Part shown: positions 26,211-35,080 of the stretch, piece by piece
Layout: every line of letters begins with the position of its first letter
Position numbering within the stretch: the stretch's first letter is position 1
NCBI GenBank assembly: GCA_041488155.1
Contig: JBGPOS010000019.1
Coordinates: 1-56,828, forward strand
Reading direction: 5' to 3'
DNA: 56,828 bases
DNA from: JBGPOS01 sp041488155
Lineage (GTDB): Bacteria > Chloroflexota > Dehalococcoidia > Tepidiformales > Tepidiformaceae
The notes under the pieces: model-generated
What the model was told of the DNA's origin: nothing
Database searches by the model: none
Seen by the model: the letters and a program-made list of their open reading frames with translations, nothing else
Program-made: the position numbers and the translations under genes

Positions 26211-27634
26211 TGGCGACTAACCCCGTCCATTTCGGGACCGATGGCTGGCGGGCGATTATCGGCGAAGAATTCACGTTCGAAAACGTGCGCGCCTGCGCGC
26301 AGGCCACCGCTGCGTACTTCCAGGAGACGTACGGCACCGCCCGTCCCGTGGTCGTGGGCTTCGACACCAGATTTCTCTCGGACGAATTCGCGCTGGCGGT
26401 CGCGCGCGTGATGGCGGGCAACGGCTTCCGGGTCCGGCTCGCCGATCGACCAGCGCCGACGCCGGCGCTGAGCTACGACATCATCCAGTCCGGCGCTTGC
26501 GGCGGGGTGATCGTGACGAGCAGCCACAACCCATTCCGGTGGAACGGGATAAAGGTCAAGCCGCACTATGGCGGCAGCGCGAGCCCGGAGGTGGTGGCGA
26601 ACATCGAAGAGCGGGTGCCGGGCATACTGGCGAAGCCCGACTCGATCCGGCTTGCCTCGGCCGGCAGCGATGCGATCGAGCGTTGCGACCCCGTGCCGGG
26701 ATACCTCGCGGGGCTCACGAAACAGGTCGACATCGGGCGGATCCGGACGGCGGGCCTGCGGGTGGCACTTGACCCGATGTACGGCGCCGGCGCCGGGCTG
26801 TTCGCCGAACTCCTGGCGGGCGGACAGACGGCTGTGACGGAGATCCATACCGACCGCAACCCGAACTTCCCAGGGATCCGCGCGCCGGAGCCGATTGAGT
26901 CGAACCTTGGCAAGTTCCTCAGTCTTATGTCAAGGGGAGGGTTCGACATCGGGATTGCGAACGATGGCGACGCGGATCGGGTGGGGCTGGTCGACGAAGG
27001 GGGCGCTTACGTCGACCAGTTGCGCACGTTCGCCATCCTCGTCCATTACCTCCTCGGCGAGCGCGGGCTCCGTGGCGCGGTGGTGAAGTCGGTGACGACC
27101 ACGAACATGGCGGCACTGCTTGCCCGGCATTACGGTGTGCAGCTGATCGAGACACCGGTGGGGTTCAAGCACATCGGACCCATCATGATGGAGCAAGACG
27201 CGCTGATCGGGGGCGAAGAGAGCGGAGGCTACGGATTCCGGGGCCACCTGCCAGAGCGGGACGGAATCCTGGCGGGCCTCTTCTTGCTGGACTACGTCGC
27301 CGCGACGGGGGCGGCTCCTTCGGAGCTGCTCAAGCGCGTGTTCGCGATCACGGGCCCGCACTACTACGAGCGGCTCGACTTCGACCTTGAGCCCGGGTCC
27401 AATGCGGCGATCAAAGAGCGGCTCGATGCAGCGGCCCCGGGAGACATCGCCGGGCGCCCGATAACGAGTGCCGATCGCACGGACGGTTGGCGATGGTTCA
27501 TCGCTGAAGGATGGCTGTTGCTCCGCCTTTCGGGTACGGAACCGCTGCTTCGGGTTTATACCGAAGTCACGGACCAGGCACTCGTGGCTCCGCTGCTGGA
27601 GGCCGGCAAGCGTCTTGCCGGAGTGGCCGAGTGA
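26210..27634 (+). CDS. Phosphomannomutase/phosphoglucomutase (phosphohexomutase family)
   Basis: The 474-residue alpha-D-phosphohexomutase has all four signatures. These are the phosphoserine loop VTSSHNPFRWNGIK, the metal site NDGDADRVGLVDEGG, the sugar-binding EESGGYGFRGHLPERDG and the phosphate-binding RLSGTEPLLRVYTE. It interconverts the 1- and 6-phosphates of glucose or mannose. The ATG at 26210 shares its first base with the stop of the nucleotidyltransferase gene (TGATG), and the downstream Pgi/Pmi gene overlaps its stop, so the three form one unit. Confidence 0.9.
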   Translation: MATNPVHFGTDGWRAIIGEEFTFENVRACAQATAAYFQETYGTARPVVVGFDTRFLSDEFALAVARVMAGNGFRVRLADRPAPTPALSYDIIQSGACGGVIVTSSHNPFRWNGIKVKPHYGGSASPEVVANIEERVPGILAKPDSIRLASAGSDAIERCDPVPGYLAGLTKQVDIGRIRTAGLRVALDPMYGAGAGLFAELLAGGQTAVTEIHTDRNPNFPGIRAPEPIESNLGKFLSLMSRGGFDIGIANDGDADRVGLVDEGGAYVDQLRTFAILVHYLLGERGLRGAVVKSVTTTNMAALLARHYGVQLIETPVGFKHIGPIMMEQDALIGGEESGGYGFRGHLPERDGILAGLFLLDYVAATGAAPSELLKRVFAITGPHYYERLDFDLEPGSNAAIKERLDAAAPGDIAGRPITSADRTDGWRWFIAEGWLLLRLSGTEPLLRVYTEVTDQALVAPLLEAGKRLAGVAE

Positions 27635-28689
27635 GTCGCCTCGACGAAGCGGACATCACCGACCTCGACAAGGAGCAGATGCTTGCTCGCACGGGGGAGC
27701 TCGGGACCGAACTCGTGCGCGCGTGGGACGCCGCGGAAGACCTTGCGCTGCCGGCTGGCGCCGAGGGGGCCGCCAACGTTGTGGTCGCGGGGATGGGTGG
27801 GTCGGCGACCGCGGCGGACTACTTCGTGGCCCTGTGTGGCGAGTCCGCCGAGATACCGGTCTCGGTGGTGCGGGGGTACACCCTTCCGAACTACGTGGCC
27901 GAGCATAGCCTCGTGGTGGTTTCGTCGTTCAGCGGCAACACCGAGGAATCGCTCAGCTGCTACGACGACGCCTGGAAGCGGGGGGCGTCGATCATCGTGT
28001 TGACCACCGGGGGGCAGCTCGCTGAGCGAGCAGCCAGCGACGGGGCAGCGATCTGGCTCATCCACTACAGGTCACAGCCGCGGGCGGCGATCGCTCATGG
28101 CCTCGGGCCGTTGCTTCGCCTCGGGGTGTCACTGGGGCTCTGCAGCGTCGACCGAGGGGAGCTCGAAGCCGTTGCGCGGCTGCATGGGAACTTCGTTTCG
28201 CAGCTTGTGGGCCCAGCCGTACCTGCTGTCCAGAACGGGGCGAAACAGCTCGCGGAGGCGCTCCACGGCCGGATCCCGCTGGTGATCGGAGCGGAGCACC
28301 TCGCGCCGGTGGCGTCACGATTCAAGAACCAGGTGGCGGAGAACGGGAAGGCGCTTGGCGCAGCTGACATCCTGCCGGAAGCAGACCACAACCTGGTCGT
28401 CGGGCTTGCCACGGGCGAGCAGGCCGCGAAGTGCCTCTCCCTGGTTACACTTGAGTCGGCGATCTATCACGAGCGGACCCAACGCCGATTCGACGTCACG
28501 ACCCAGCTGTTCGAAGAGACGGGCATACCGGTGCATCGCCTGCAAGTAGTTGGCAGCAGGGTGCTCGAGCAGCTCTTCATCGGGACAGCGTGGGGGGACT
28601 ACGTTTCGTGTTATTTGGCGTTTCTGAACGGCCAGGACCCGAGCCCGGTGCCACAGATAGACCGGTTGAAGGCAGCGCTCTCCGGCTGA
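27631..28689 (+). CDS. Bifunctional phosphoglucose/phosphomannose isomerase
   Basis: The 352-residue protein has tandem SIS domains with VVAGMGGSATAADYF near residue 50 and VVSSFSGNTEESLSCYDDA near residue 95. The C-terminal half resembles the archaeal/bacterial bifunctional Pgi/Pmi family, not the classic long Pgi. It would interconvert fructose-6-phosphate with glucose-6-phosphate and mannose-6-phosphate, supplying the mutase encoded just upstream. The GTG at 27631 overlaps the mutase stop by four bases (GTGA), which settles the start over the upstream in-frame ATG. Confidence 0.88.
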   Translation: MSRLDEADITDLDKEQMLARTGELGTELVRAWDAAEDLALPAGAEGAANVVVAGMGGSATAADYFVALCGESAEIPVSVVRGYTLPNYVAEHSLVVVSSFSGNTEESLSCYDDAWKRGASIIVLTTGGQLAERAASDGAAIWLIHYRSQPRAAIAHGLGPLLRLGVSLGLCSVDRGELEAVARLHGNFVSQLVGPAVPAVQNGAKQLAEALHGRIPLVIGAEHLAPVASRFKNQVAENGKALGAADILPEADHNLVVGLATGEQAAKCLSLVTLESAIYHERTQRRFDVTTQLFEETGIPVHRLQVVGSRVLEQLFIGTAWGDYVSCYLAFLNGQDPSPVPQIDRLKAALSG

Positions 28690-28742
28690 AGGGTTGGGCG
28701 GATCTCTACAACCTGTCTGTTGAGCCGTATACCCTCAGAGAG

Positions 28743-28815
28743 GCCCCCGTAGCTCAGGGGATAGAGCAGACGCCTTCTAAGCGTTTGGCCGCAGGTTCGA
28801 TTCCTGCCGGGGGCG
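28743..28815 (+). tRNA. tRNA-Arg (anticodon TCT)
   Basis: The 73-base cloverleaf has acceptor arms GCCCCCG (28743-28749) and CGGGGGC (28808-28814) and a D-arm of GCTC/GAGC. The anticodon stem GACGC/GCGTT surrounds the loop CTTCTAA (anticodon TCT, reading AGA). The T-arm is GCAGG-TTCGATT-CCTGC. The discriminator base is G and CCA is not encoded. It follows the Pgi/Pmi gene by 53 bases. Confidence 0.95.
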
Positions 28816-28901
28816 TTACAGCACCTAAAGTCGCGCGGGCTCAAGGCGTTCGAGCGACTCCGCGGGAGCGAGCGCGGTCCCGTCACAGATTTTAGAAGCC
28901 G

Positions 28902-29411
28902 CTAAGCGCTGTCGTGGGAGAGATGCTGTCCGGGCTCGGGCGGCAGTGCCGTCTCTCGCCAGGCGCGCTGGCGGTCGGCGTTTGCGAAGAAGGTGAAGAC
29001 GACGCGTTCGACGCTTTCACGGGACCAGGTGTGGGGCGAGCGTGGGCGCTGGCGATCTCTCCAGCGGGGCGGGACTTCGGGGCGCATCGACAACGAAACA
29101 ACCCAATAGGCCTGGCCTCGGGACTTCCGATCACGGAGCCACCAGGAGAGGCTGTGCTTCTCGCCGAATCGGAGGGTGAACGAGGCTGGACTTTCTGGGG
29201 TACGAGTGATGCGGCTGATGGTGCCGCTCGCCTCAGCGGGGTAGACGCCCTGGGCATCCCGGACGGCTTCCACGGTCCACTGGCGAACGAGGCGAAGGAG
29301 ATCCTGCTGCGACTCGAGGTCGTGGGCGCGCTCGGGGCGGGCGGGCGCCCCGGACTCTTCGACGGGCTTGCGAGGGCCTACGCCCTTCTCGTTGGACCTG
29401 CGTTCATCCAA
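28902..29411 (-). CDS. Hypothetical protein
   Basis: The 169-residue soluble protein has no recognised domain. Its centre (about residues 38-105) reads like a compact alpha/beta domain: LRLVRQWTVEAVRDAQG, then FTLRFGEKHSLSWWLRD and QAYWVVSLSMRP. The C-terminus is Arg-rich. There is no signal peptide or membrane helix. TTG at 29411 is supported by GGAGG seven bases upstream; no ATG fits the frame. The gene lies downstream of the ammonium-transporter fusion on the same strand (94 bases) and ends 87 bases from the convergent tRNA. Confidence 0.55.
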   Translation of the reverse strand: MDERRSNEKGVGPRKPVEESGAPARPERAHDLESQQDLLRLVRQWTVEAVRDAQGVYPAEASGTISRITRTPESPASFTLRFGEKHSLSWWLRDRKSRGQAYWVVSLSMRPEVPPRWRDRQRPRSPHTWSRESVERVVFTFFANADRQRAWRETALPPEPGQHLSHDSA

Positions 29412-29504
29412 GACGGAGCCTCCGCATGGTCGAGGGGTCGCGGCAGAGAGGGCTGGAGGAGGGACAACCTCTCTGCCGCGACCAGGAATTCGGCTCGGCG
29501 CGGG

Positions 29505-31724
29505 TTACCTTCCGCCCGCGGGCGAAACGCGGGGAATGAAGGTGCCCGGTTCGAGACCGCGCTCTGAAGGCATGTCTTCCAGCGGATAGGCGTGGGTGCC
29601 CATCTCCGGCAGATCGAGCCCGCGCAGTTCGTCTTCGGGCCTCGAGCGATAGATGCCAAGCGCCTTGAGGATGCTGAAGAGGACGAAGCTCGTCCCGCAG
29701 CACCAGATGATGAGTGTCGCGCAGCCGACCAGCTGAGCGAGGAGCTGGCGGCCGTCGCCGAAGAAGAGGCCCCTGATGGAAGGCTCCCCTGTGATGGAAG
29801 AGACGACGAGCCAGTCGGGAGCTGTGCCATCAGCGAAGAGGCCAACGCTGAGGACGCCCCAGAGTCCGCAAGCGCCGTGGACCGAGATGGCGCCCACCGG
29901 GTCGTCGATTTTGAGTTTCCGCTCGGTGAACACCATCGAGAGGCAGACCAGTACGCCGGCGATGCCGCCGATGAGGACGGCGAGGGTTGGGCTGACGTAA
30001 CCGGAGGGCGCTGTGATCGCGACGAGACCCGCGAGGATGCCGTTGATCATGTAGCCGGGGTCGTACTTGCCGAGCGTCGCCTTCGCGTATGCCATGGCAG
30101 TAACGGACCCTGCGGCCCCGGCGAGCATGGTGACGACGGCGATCTCGCCGATGCGGAGGTTACCGCTCCCGGATGCGCCGAGGGTGGAGCCAGGGTTAAA
30201 CCCGAACCAGCCGAAGGCGAGGATGAAGGTGCCGATGGCCGCCATGTTCAGGTTGTGGCCCGGCATAGCGTTCGGGCTGCCATCGCTGTTGAACTTGCCA
30301 AGGCGGGGCCCAAGCACCCAGGCGGCGGAAAGGGCGCAAAGGCCGCCGACGGAGTGGACGACCCCACTCCCGGCGAAGTCGACGTAGGGGCGTTGGATAT
30401 CGCTGTTGACCAGCTGGAAGAGCCAGCCGCCGCCCCAGGCCCAGTTGCCGAACACGGGGTAGATGAACCCGCCGACAACGACACCCCAGGCGAGAAAGCT
30501 GACCCACGTCCAGCGTTCGGCCACAGCGCCTGTGAGGATCGTGGCGGCTGTGTCCATGAAGACCATCTGGAAGAGGAAGAGGACAGCGATCCCGACATCA
30601 AGGCTGTTGGGCTGAAGGAAGAAGCCTTTGTATCCGATGATGCCCCAGCCGGTGTTGGTGCCGAAGTTCAGGGTCCACTCTTTGTCGAGGTGGAGAAGGC
30701 CGGAGCCGAGGTTGGTTGGGGCCGTAAGGCCGACACCTCCGAACTGGAAGGCGAAGCCGCAGACCCAGTAGGCGAGCATGCCGACGCCGTAGACCATGAA
30801 GTTGGTCATCATGACGTGCATCGCGCTCTTCGCCCGGCAGAAGCCAGTTTCGACCATGGCGAAGCCGGCCTGCATAAACATGACCAGGTAGCCGGTGACC
30901 AGGACCCAGACGAAGTTGATCGCGAGCCGGTTCTGGTTGACGTAGCCGGCGAGGTTGTAGGCGAAGGGCTCCTTCTCCTGGGCGGTCGGGAAGACCTTCG
31001 CCGTGGCCTCGGGGTCGACGACCCCGTCCTTGTCGAGGACGGAGAAGGTTGCCCCGCCGACGCCAACGGCCTGGAGGTCTTCGGGCGCGCCCACCGTGGT
31101 GCCCGACGGATCGAGCGGAGGGAGGGTGGGGGCGCCGTCATCGGGGCCGTCGGCGAAGGCCGCGGTGACCCCGAGAGCAAGCACCACGCCGAGCGCGGGT
31201 GCGAGCACGAGGGCGTAGCGGAGCCGATGGAACCCACCGCTGGCGACGGAAGCGCTGGTGCCCTTCAGCGCTGGCAGGCGGCGAGCCACGAGCTTCTGGA
31301 CATGGTCGCGCCTGGCCGCGCTGCGGAACTTGAACCCGCCGTTGCCGGGCTTGCCGACGAGGAGGACGCCACCCCTGACGGAGCGGTAGCCGCTGAATTC
31401 GCTCCAGCGCCTGAAGAGCAGGCGGCCGAGAGAGATGCCCTGGGTGGTGAATCGATAGCAGACCGGCACCTGGACAACGCCCAGCATGGCGGCGGCCGCG
31501 ATCAGTTCGATCGGCCAGGAGAGCGTGCTGGTGAGCGCTCCGATGAGGAGAAGCGCGGCGAGCGAGTAGACGGCGCCGCGGTGATAGCGGATTCGTTCGA
31601 GGAAGCCGAGGCGGACTTCGTCGACGAGCGTGCCTTCGGTCGCCGCAGCGCGAAGGGCTGTGACGCGCCCGAGGGCTACGACGATGCAGCCGAAAATCGG
31701 CACCAGGTACAGCAGTGTCTGCAT
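29505..31724 (-). CDS. amtB: Ammonium transporter with N-terminal membrane/PH-like domain fusion
   Basis: The protein is 739 residues; ordinary Amt proteins have 400-450. Residues 1-152 hold three hydrophobic segments (about 4-18, 51-66, 72-88) and a small beta-rich domain (FTTQGISLG, RWSEFSGYRS) resembling bacterial PH/DUF5673-type domains. Residues 166-190 look like an internal signal sequence, then an acidic linker. Residues 265-700 are a complete Amt with FMDTAATILTGAVAER, the twin histidines H457 (AGSGVVHS) and H616 (SVHGACGLWG) of the pore. The cytoplasmic tail ELRGLDLPEMG is where GlnK usually docks. No start codon occurs at the junction before RYALVLA, so the fusion looks real. ATG at 31724 overlaps the zinc-ribbon/TPR gene. 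No glnK is adjacent. Confidence 0.85.
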   Translation of the reverse strand: MQTLLYLVPIFGCIVVALGRVTALRAAATEGTLVDEVRLGFLERIRYHRGAVYSLAALLLIGALTSTLSWPIELIAAAAMLGVVQVPVCYRFTTQGISLGRLLFRRWSEFSGYRSVRGGVLLVGKPGNGGFKFRSAARRDHVQKLVARRLPALKGTSASVASGGFHRLRYALVLAPALGVVLALGVTAAFADGPDDGAPTLPPLDPSGTTVGAPEDLQAVGVGGATFSVLDKDGVVDPEATAKVFPTAQEKEPFAYNLAGYVNQNRLAINFVWVLVTGYLVMFMQAGFAMVETGFCRAKSAMHVMMTNFMVYGVGMLAYWVCGFAFQFGGVGLTAPTNLGSGLLHLDKEWTLNFGTNTGWGIIGYKGFFLQPNSLDVGIAVLFLFQMVFMDTAATILTGAVAERWTWVSFLAWGVVVGGFIYPVFGNWAWGGGWLFQLVNSDIQRPYVDFAGSGVVHSVGGLCALSAAWVLGPRLGKFNSDGSPNAMPGHNLNMAAIGTFILAFGWFGFNPGSTLGASGSGNLRIGEIAVVTMLAGAAGSVTAMAYAKATLGKYDPGYMINGILAGLVAITAPSGYVSPTLAVLIGGIAGVLVCLSMVFTERKLKIDDPVGAISVHGACGLWGVLSVGLFADGTAPDWLVVSSITGEPSIRGLFFGDGRQLLAQLVGCATLIIWCCGTSFVLFSILKALGIYRSRPEDELRGLDLPEMGTHAYPLEDMPSERGLEPGTFIPRVSPAGGR

Positions 31725-32320
31725 CAGGAACCCCTCTCCAGTGACAGGCCTCCCCGCCGCTGGGACCGGGGAAGAAGATTTCGGAATCGGAAGGCGAGCG
31801 GCGACGCGGTCTGGCGGTAGAAGAGGCCTTTGGCCTTGTCTCTGCAGAACGCGCGAAGCTCGCGGGCGGCGTGGAGGCTCTCGGCATCGGGCGCCGCGAA
31901 TTGGAGGGCGGCATCGAGTTGCACCACTGCCGTGTCGTAGAAGCCGAGCCTGGCGAGGAACTCGGCGTACTTCGTCCGGCAGATGAAGCTGCCGGGCGCG
32001 AGACGCACAGCCTCTTCGAGCTCCGTGCGAGCTTCGGCCACGCTTGCCATCTGGAGATGGGCCAGGCCGAGGTAAGCGCGGGCCACTGCCCAGGCTGGTT
32101 CAGCCTCGACGAGGACCTTGAGGAGGTCGGCGGCCGCAGCGGGTTCGCCCGCCGCCAGGAGCTTAAGGGCCTGGCGCAGCGGGAGCGACTCGTTGTCAGC
32201 GGTGGAGACATCTCCCCCAGACTGGACTTCCGGTCGCCGCAGCCGGTGCCCGCAGGCCACGCAAAACGACTCGTCGCCAGCCGAAGATTCGCCGCAGTGA
32301 CCGCAATAGCTCACGGTCAT
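31724..32320 (-). CDS. Zinc-ribbon and TPR-repeat protein
   Basis: The 198-residue soluble protein opens with a zinc ribbon (YCGHCGESSAGDESFCVACG, two CxxC pairs, residues 5-24). Tetratricopeptide-like helices follow between about 45 and 150 (RQALKLLAAGEPAAAADLL, RAYLGLAHLQMASVAEAR, KYAEFLARLGFYDTAVVQLD). Such proteins usually mediate protein contacts; it probably works with the product of the next gene, since its stop overlaps that gene's start (TGATG). A regulatory or assembly role for the ammonium transporter is inferred. Its own ATG overlaps the stop of a doubtful 70-codon frame upstream. Confidence 0.78.
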   Translation of the reverse strand: MTVSYCGHCGESSAGDESFCVACGHRLRRPEVQSGGDVSTADNESLPLRQALKLLAAGEPAAAADLLKVLVEAEPAWAVARAYLGLAHLQMASVAEARTELEEAVRLAPGSFICRTKYAEFLARLGFYDTAVVQLDAALQFAAPDAESLHAARELRAFCRDKAKGLFYRQTASPLAFRFRNLLPRSQRRGGLSLERGS

Positions 32321-32685
32321 TCGGCGCCACAGCCTTCACCCGGCGGACGCGCCAGGATCCTGTTTCGTCGGTCGAACATTGCGATGCACCCCTCCCGTAG
32401 CCGTTGCCGGCACCAATGCGATTGCTCAGGCGCGGGAGGGATACAGCTGTCGATTCGGGTAACCGCCACCCGATGTCCATCCGCGGTCAGAGCCACAACT
32501 TCAGCAGAGCCGAGAGAAGTGGCTGCCACTCCGAGCCCCTCTGCGCCTGGACAGGGCCAGCCTAGGACGTGGGTGTTGCAACGCGGTGAACGGGAGATTT
32601 CCGCGAGGTGTCGGGGGAATGACGTTTACATTTCAGACCTGGAAGACGGGGCGACCCGCATTACGCCCGGCGTAGAGCGTGCGGA
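32321..32685. other. 365-base gap upstream of the zinc-ribbon/Amt operon
   Basis: No gene is confidently assigned. On the minus strand a GTG-started frame of 70 codons (32529-32317) ends in an ATGA overlap with the zinc-ribbon gene. This is suggestive of coupling, but its codon use and sequence are unconvincing. The segment also contains an inverted repeat, CCCTCCCG/CGGGAGGG with a loop of about 33 bases (roughly 32388-32438), which could be a leader structure. No known riboswitch consensus was recognised. Confidence 0.4.
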
Positions 32686-33405
32686 TTAGCCGAGCCAGAT
32701 GCTGCTCATGGCCCGGCGAAGCTCCCAGGTGTGGTAGCGCAGGTGCCAAATTGACCGGCGCATCACTTTGCGCACAGACCACTCCTCGGCGGCGGCTCCG
32801 GGATGAGCCTGGCGATGGGTCCGGAGGCCGGGCGGGACGCCGCAGACTGTCTCCTGGAGCTTCAGATGCGCTTCGCGCAGATCCTCGAGGACGCGCGGAC
32901 CTTCCCTGGGGAGCAGCGGTGGACGCGAAGGATCGAGCGCCGCGCCAAACAGGCTTTCGACCGCAGCGGCGTGGGCGAGGGCGTTGAGCATCGTGCGACC
33001 GGAGCCGTCGAGGCGTTCGGCGAGAACCTGCGGGGGCATAGAGAGTGCCACCTGCTGGAGGTCGTCGTGGGCGAGGTCGTGGGCGTTGGCCCAACCAGGG
33101 AATTCGCGGGGGGTCACCGGCTGAGCGTCAAAGAGGAAGAACGCCGAGCTTTCGCCGAACCGGACCGCATCTCCGGTGTTCGTCGCCTGGACGATTTCGA
33201 GAGCCTCATCGGACACGTCGAGGCGGTCGGCGGAGCGGTTGTGGACCCAGGCGGCGAATTCGAGGATGGCGACGCGCATGCGTTCGTGGACGTCGTCGCC
33301 AGGGGCGACGAGTGCGTAGCAGCCGGGAAAGTTCAGGCACCAGGCTGCGGTGTAGCCTTCTGCGCCGCGGTCGACGACTACCTGGAACGCCTCTGGCTTC
33401 TTCAA
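32686..33405 (-). CDS. HicB-like domain fused to DinB-like four-helix domain
   Basis: The 239-residue protein joins two families. Residues 5-60 (VVVDRGAEGYTAAWC, FPGCYALVAPGDDVHERM) follow the HicB antitoxin pattern of a partial RNase H fold. Residues from about 110 to the end form a DinB/YfiT-like helical bundle: NAHDLAHDD, ALAHAAAVESLF and the closing EEWSVRKVMRRSIWHLRYHTWEL. The spaced histidines (ALAHAAAVE and WHLRYH) could bind a metal. DinB-fold proteins include thiol-dependent transferases of actinobacteria and bacilli. No HicA toxin gene is adjacent, so a toxin-antitoxin role is unlikely. The start is TTG at 33405, with no clear ribosome-binding site, so it is less certain. Confidence 0.72.
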   Translation of the reverse strand: MKKPEAFQVVVDRGAEGYTAAWCLNFPGCYALVAPGDDVHERMRVAILEFAAWVHNRSADRLDVSDEALEIVQATNTGDAVRFGESSAFFLFDAQPVTPREFPGWANAHDLAHDDLQQVALSMPPQVLAERLDGSGRTMLNALAHAAAVESLFGAALDPSRPPLLPREGPRVLEDLREAHLKLQETVCGVPPGLRTHRQAHPGAAAEEWSVRKVMRRSIWHLRYHTWELRRAMSSIWLG

Positions 33406-33582
33406 CGGAGATGCCTGCGCGAGAGTCGGGCCCGCGTGAGGAAGGAGTCACGCGATCCCGCCACCGAGTCTGCTGCTACATGGTCGCTAGAGAGCATCCT
33501 GAGCCGCAGCTTAACGCTTCGAAGCAAGCGCGCCGAGACCCGGTGAGGTCAACGAGGGGGACGAGGCGGGAGGAGTGTGGCG

Positions 33583-34788
33583 CTAACCGTCGACCGCGAG
33601 GTCGGCAAGCCGGGGCGTGACCTCGACGGCCGCAAGTGCGCGGGGGGGAGTCAGGTAGTAGGCGGCCTTGAGGAGCAGCGGGGCCGCGACGGTGGTGGCA
33701 ACGGTAACGACGATGGCGATGGAGAAAACGCTGGCGTCGACAACTCCGTGCGCGAGCCCGATGGAGGCGACAACGAGGGCGATTTCGCCTCGTCCGACCA
33801 TGCCCGCGCCGACTCTGAGCGATGTGGTCATGGACTCGCGGCAGGCGATGGCGGCGGCGCCGCAGCCTCCGAGCTTCGTGAGAATCGCGATCACGACGAC
33901 GCCGGCACAGAGCCAGGGGGCGGCGGTGAGGTCGTGTGCCGTGACGTGGGTGCCGATGAACACAAAGAAGATCGGGATGAAGAGCCCGTAGCCAAGGCGC
34001 GACACGGGCTCAGTGATGTGGTGGCCGAGGTCGGTGCGAGCCAGCAACACGCCGGCGAGGAATGCTCCCGTGACGTCGGCGAGCCCGCCCACGCGACTGG
34101 CGACCCAGGCGAAGCCGAGGGCCATGGCGAGGGCTAGCGCCACCCGTGTATCGGGGGATTCGATGCGCTCGTGGTGCTGGACGACCAGGGGCATCACCCA
34201 GCGCGCGAAGGCGAAAGCGGCTCCGGCAAAGAGCGCGAGCTTGAGGATCGGCACGACGATGCTGCCGCCGGACTGGGCGACGACGAGGGCGGAGAGGACT
34301 AGGACACCGAGTACGTCATCGATGATCGCGGCGCCGAGGATGATGCTGCCTTCGCGGCTTCGGGCCCGTCCCATCTCTTTGAGCGTCTCGGCGGTGATGC
34401 TGACGGAGGTTGCGGTGAGGATGGCGCCGAGGAAGAGGGCGTGCATGTTTGCGAGGCCAGCGGCGACGCCGATCGCGTAGCCTGCCCCGAGGGGGAGGAC
34501 TACGCCGCCTATCGCAACAACCGTCGCAGTCTTCCCAGCTGATCGGAGCCCCTGGGCGTCGGTTTCGAGACCGGCAAGGAACATCAGGAGGACCACGCCA
34601 ACCTGCCCGAGGTTTTCCACGAAGGGGTCACGGCCGACCACGCCAAGTACAGCGGGGCCGGCAACGACCCCGGCCACGATGACGCCCAGAACAGAGGGCA
34701 TGCCGACGCGCGAGGAGAAGCCCCCGGCGAGTTTGGCCAGCAGCAAGAGCCCGGCGATAAGCACAAAGGAGTCGGTGGAAGGCTCCAC
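33583..34788 (-). CDS. CPA2-family cation/proton antiporter
   Basis: The 401-residue membrane protein has 12-13 hydrophobic helices and the Na+/H+ exchanger domain of the KefB/NapA (CPA2) type. Key features are VGMPSVLGVIVAGVVAGP in helices 1-2, LMFLAGLETD and the ion-binding pair of aspartates in GAAIIDDVLGVLVLSAL. No C-terminal TrkA-N/RCK domain is present, unlike KefB/KefC; the protein stops right after the last helix. It probably exchanges Na+ or K+ for protons. The start is GTG at 34788. A striking inverted repeat lies 216-256 bases upstream. Confidence 0.88.
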   Translation of the reverse strand: MEPSTDSFVLIAGLLLLAKLAGGFSSRVGMPSVLGVIVAGVVAGPAVLGVVGRDPFVENLGQVGVVLLMFLAGLETDAQGLRSAGKTATVVAIGGVVLPLGAGYAIGVAAGLANMHALFLGAILTATSVSITAETLKEMGRARSREGSIILGAAIIDDVLGVLVLSALVVAQSGGSIVVPILKLALFAGAAFAFARWVMPLVVQHHERIESPDTRVALALAMALGFAWVASRVGGLADVTGAFLAGVLLARTDLGHHITEPVSRLGYGLFIPIFFVFIGTHVTAHDLTAAPWLCAGVVVIAILTKLGGCGAAAIACRESMTTSLRVGAGMVGRGEIALVVASIGLAHGVVDASVFSIAIVVTVATTVAAPLLLKAAYYLTPPRALAAVEVTPRLADLAVDG

Positions 34789-35003
34789 GATTGGCTATGA
34801 GCCTAGTGGAGCGCCGTTTCAGTCAGTTTGCTTCTGCGTTAAGAGCGCGTTTCGAAGGGCGCCTTTGAACCCCGACAGTACGCGGTGCGCGGGGCGCCTC
34901 GTGGAAGGCGGCCCGGGCGTCCACTGCAGCTCGAGCCGCCTTCCGCGTCCGCTCGGCGCCGTGTCCGTTCCGAGGAACAGGTTAGGGCGGGCTGGAGTGC
35001 GGT

Positions 35004-35044
35004 GCATGCATGGATCGATGTACGCCACGTACACCGATGCATGC
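35004..35044. repeat. Imperfect inverted repeat with GCATGCAT/ATGCATGC and TGTACG/CGTACA arms
   Basis: The outer arms GCATGCAT (35004-35011) and ATGCATGC (35037-35044) and the inner arms TGTACG (35019-35024) and CGTACA (35028-35033) are exact complements around a CCA loop. An internal loop of 7 against 3 bases separates them. The element lies between the antiporter start and the stop of the small gene at 35081. A variant of its right half, CGTACATCGGTGC, recurs at 35575-35587 across the start of the LuxR-type regulator. It may be an operator or an RNA hairpin. Confidence 0.55.
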
Positions 35045-35080
35045 TGGTTCGCGAGCCTGAGGGCGCGGCCGAGCGTGCGG

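Noticed and set aside
29592..31820. 742-codon plus-strand open frame opposite the ammonium-transporter fusion
   Set aside because: It is acidic, low-complexity shadow coding caused by high GC; the minus strand encodes a full Amt protein.
32317..32529. 70-codon frame on the minus strand ending in an ATGA overlap with the zinc-ribbon gene
   Set aside because: It has no recognisable domain and atypical codon choice, and no ribosome-binding site was identified; the overlap alone can occur by chance.
32686..33405. HicAB toxin-antitoxin module
   Set aside because: No HicA-like toxin frame exists on either side, and the HicB-like segment is part of a larger DinB-fold protein.
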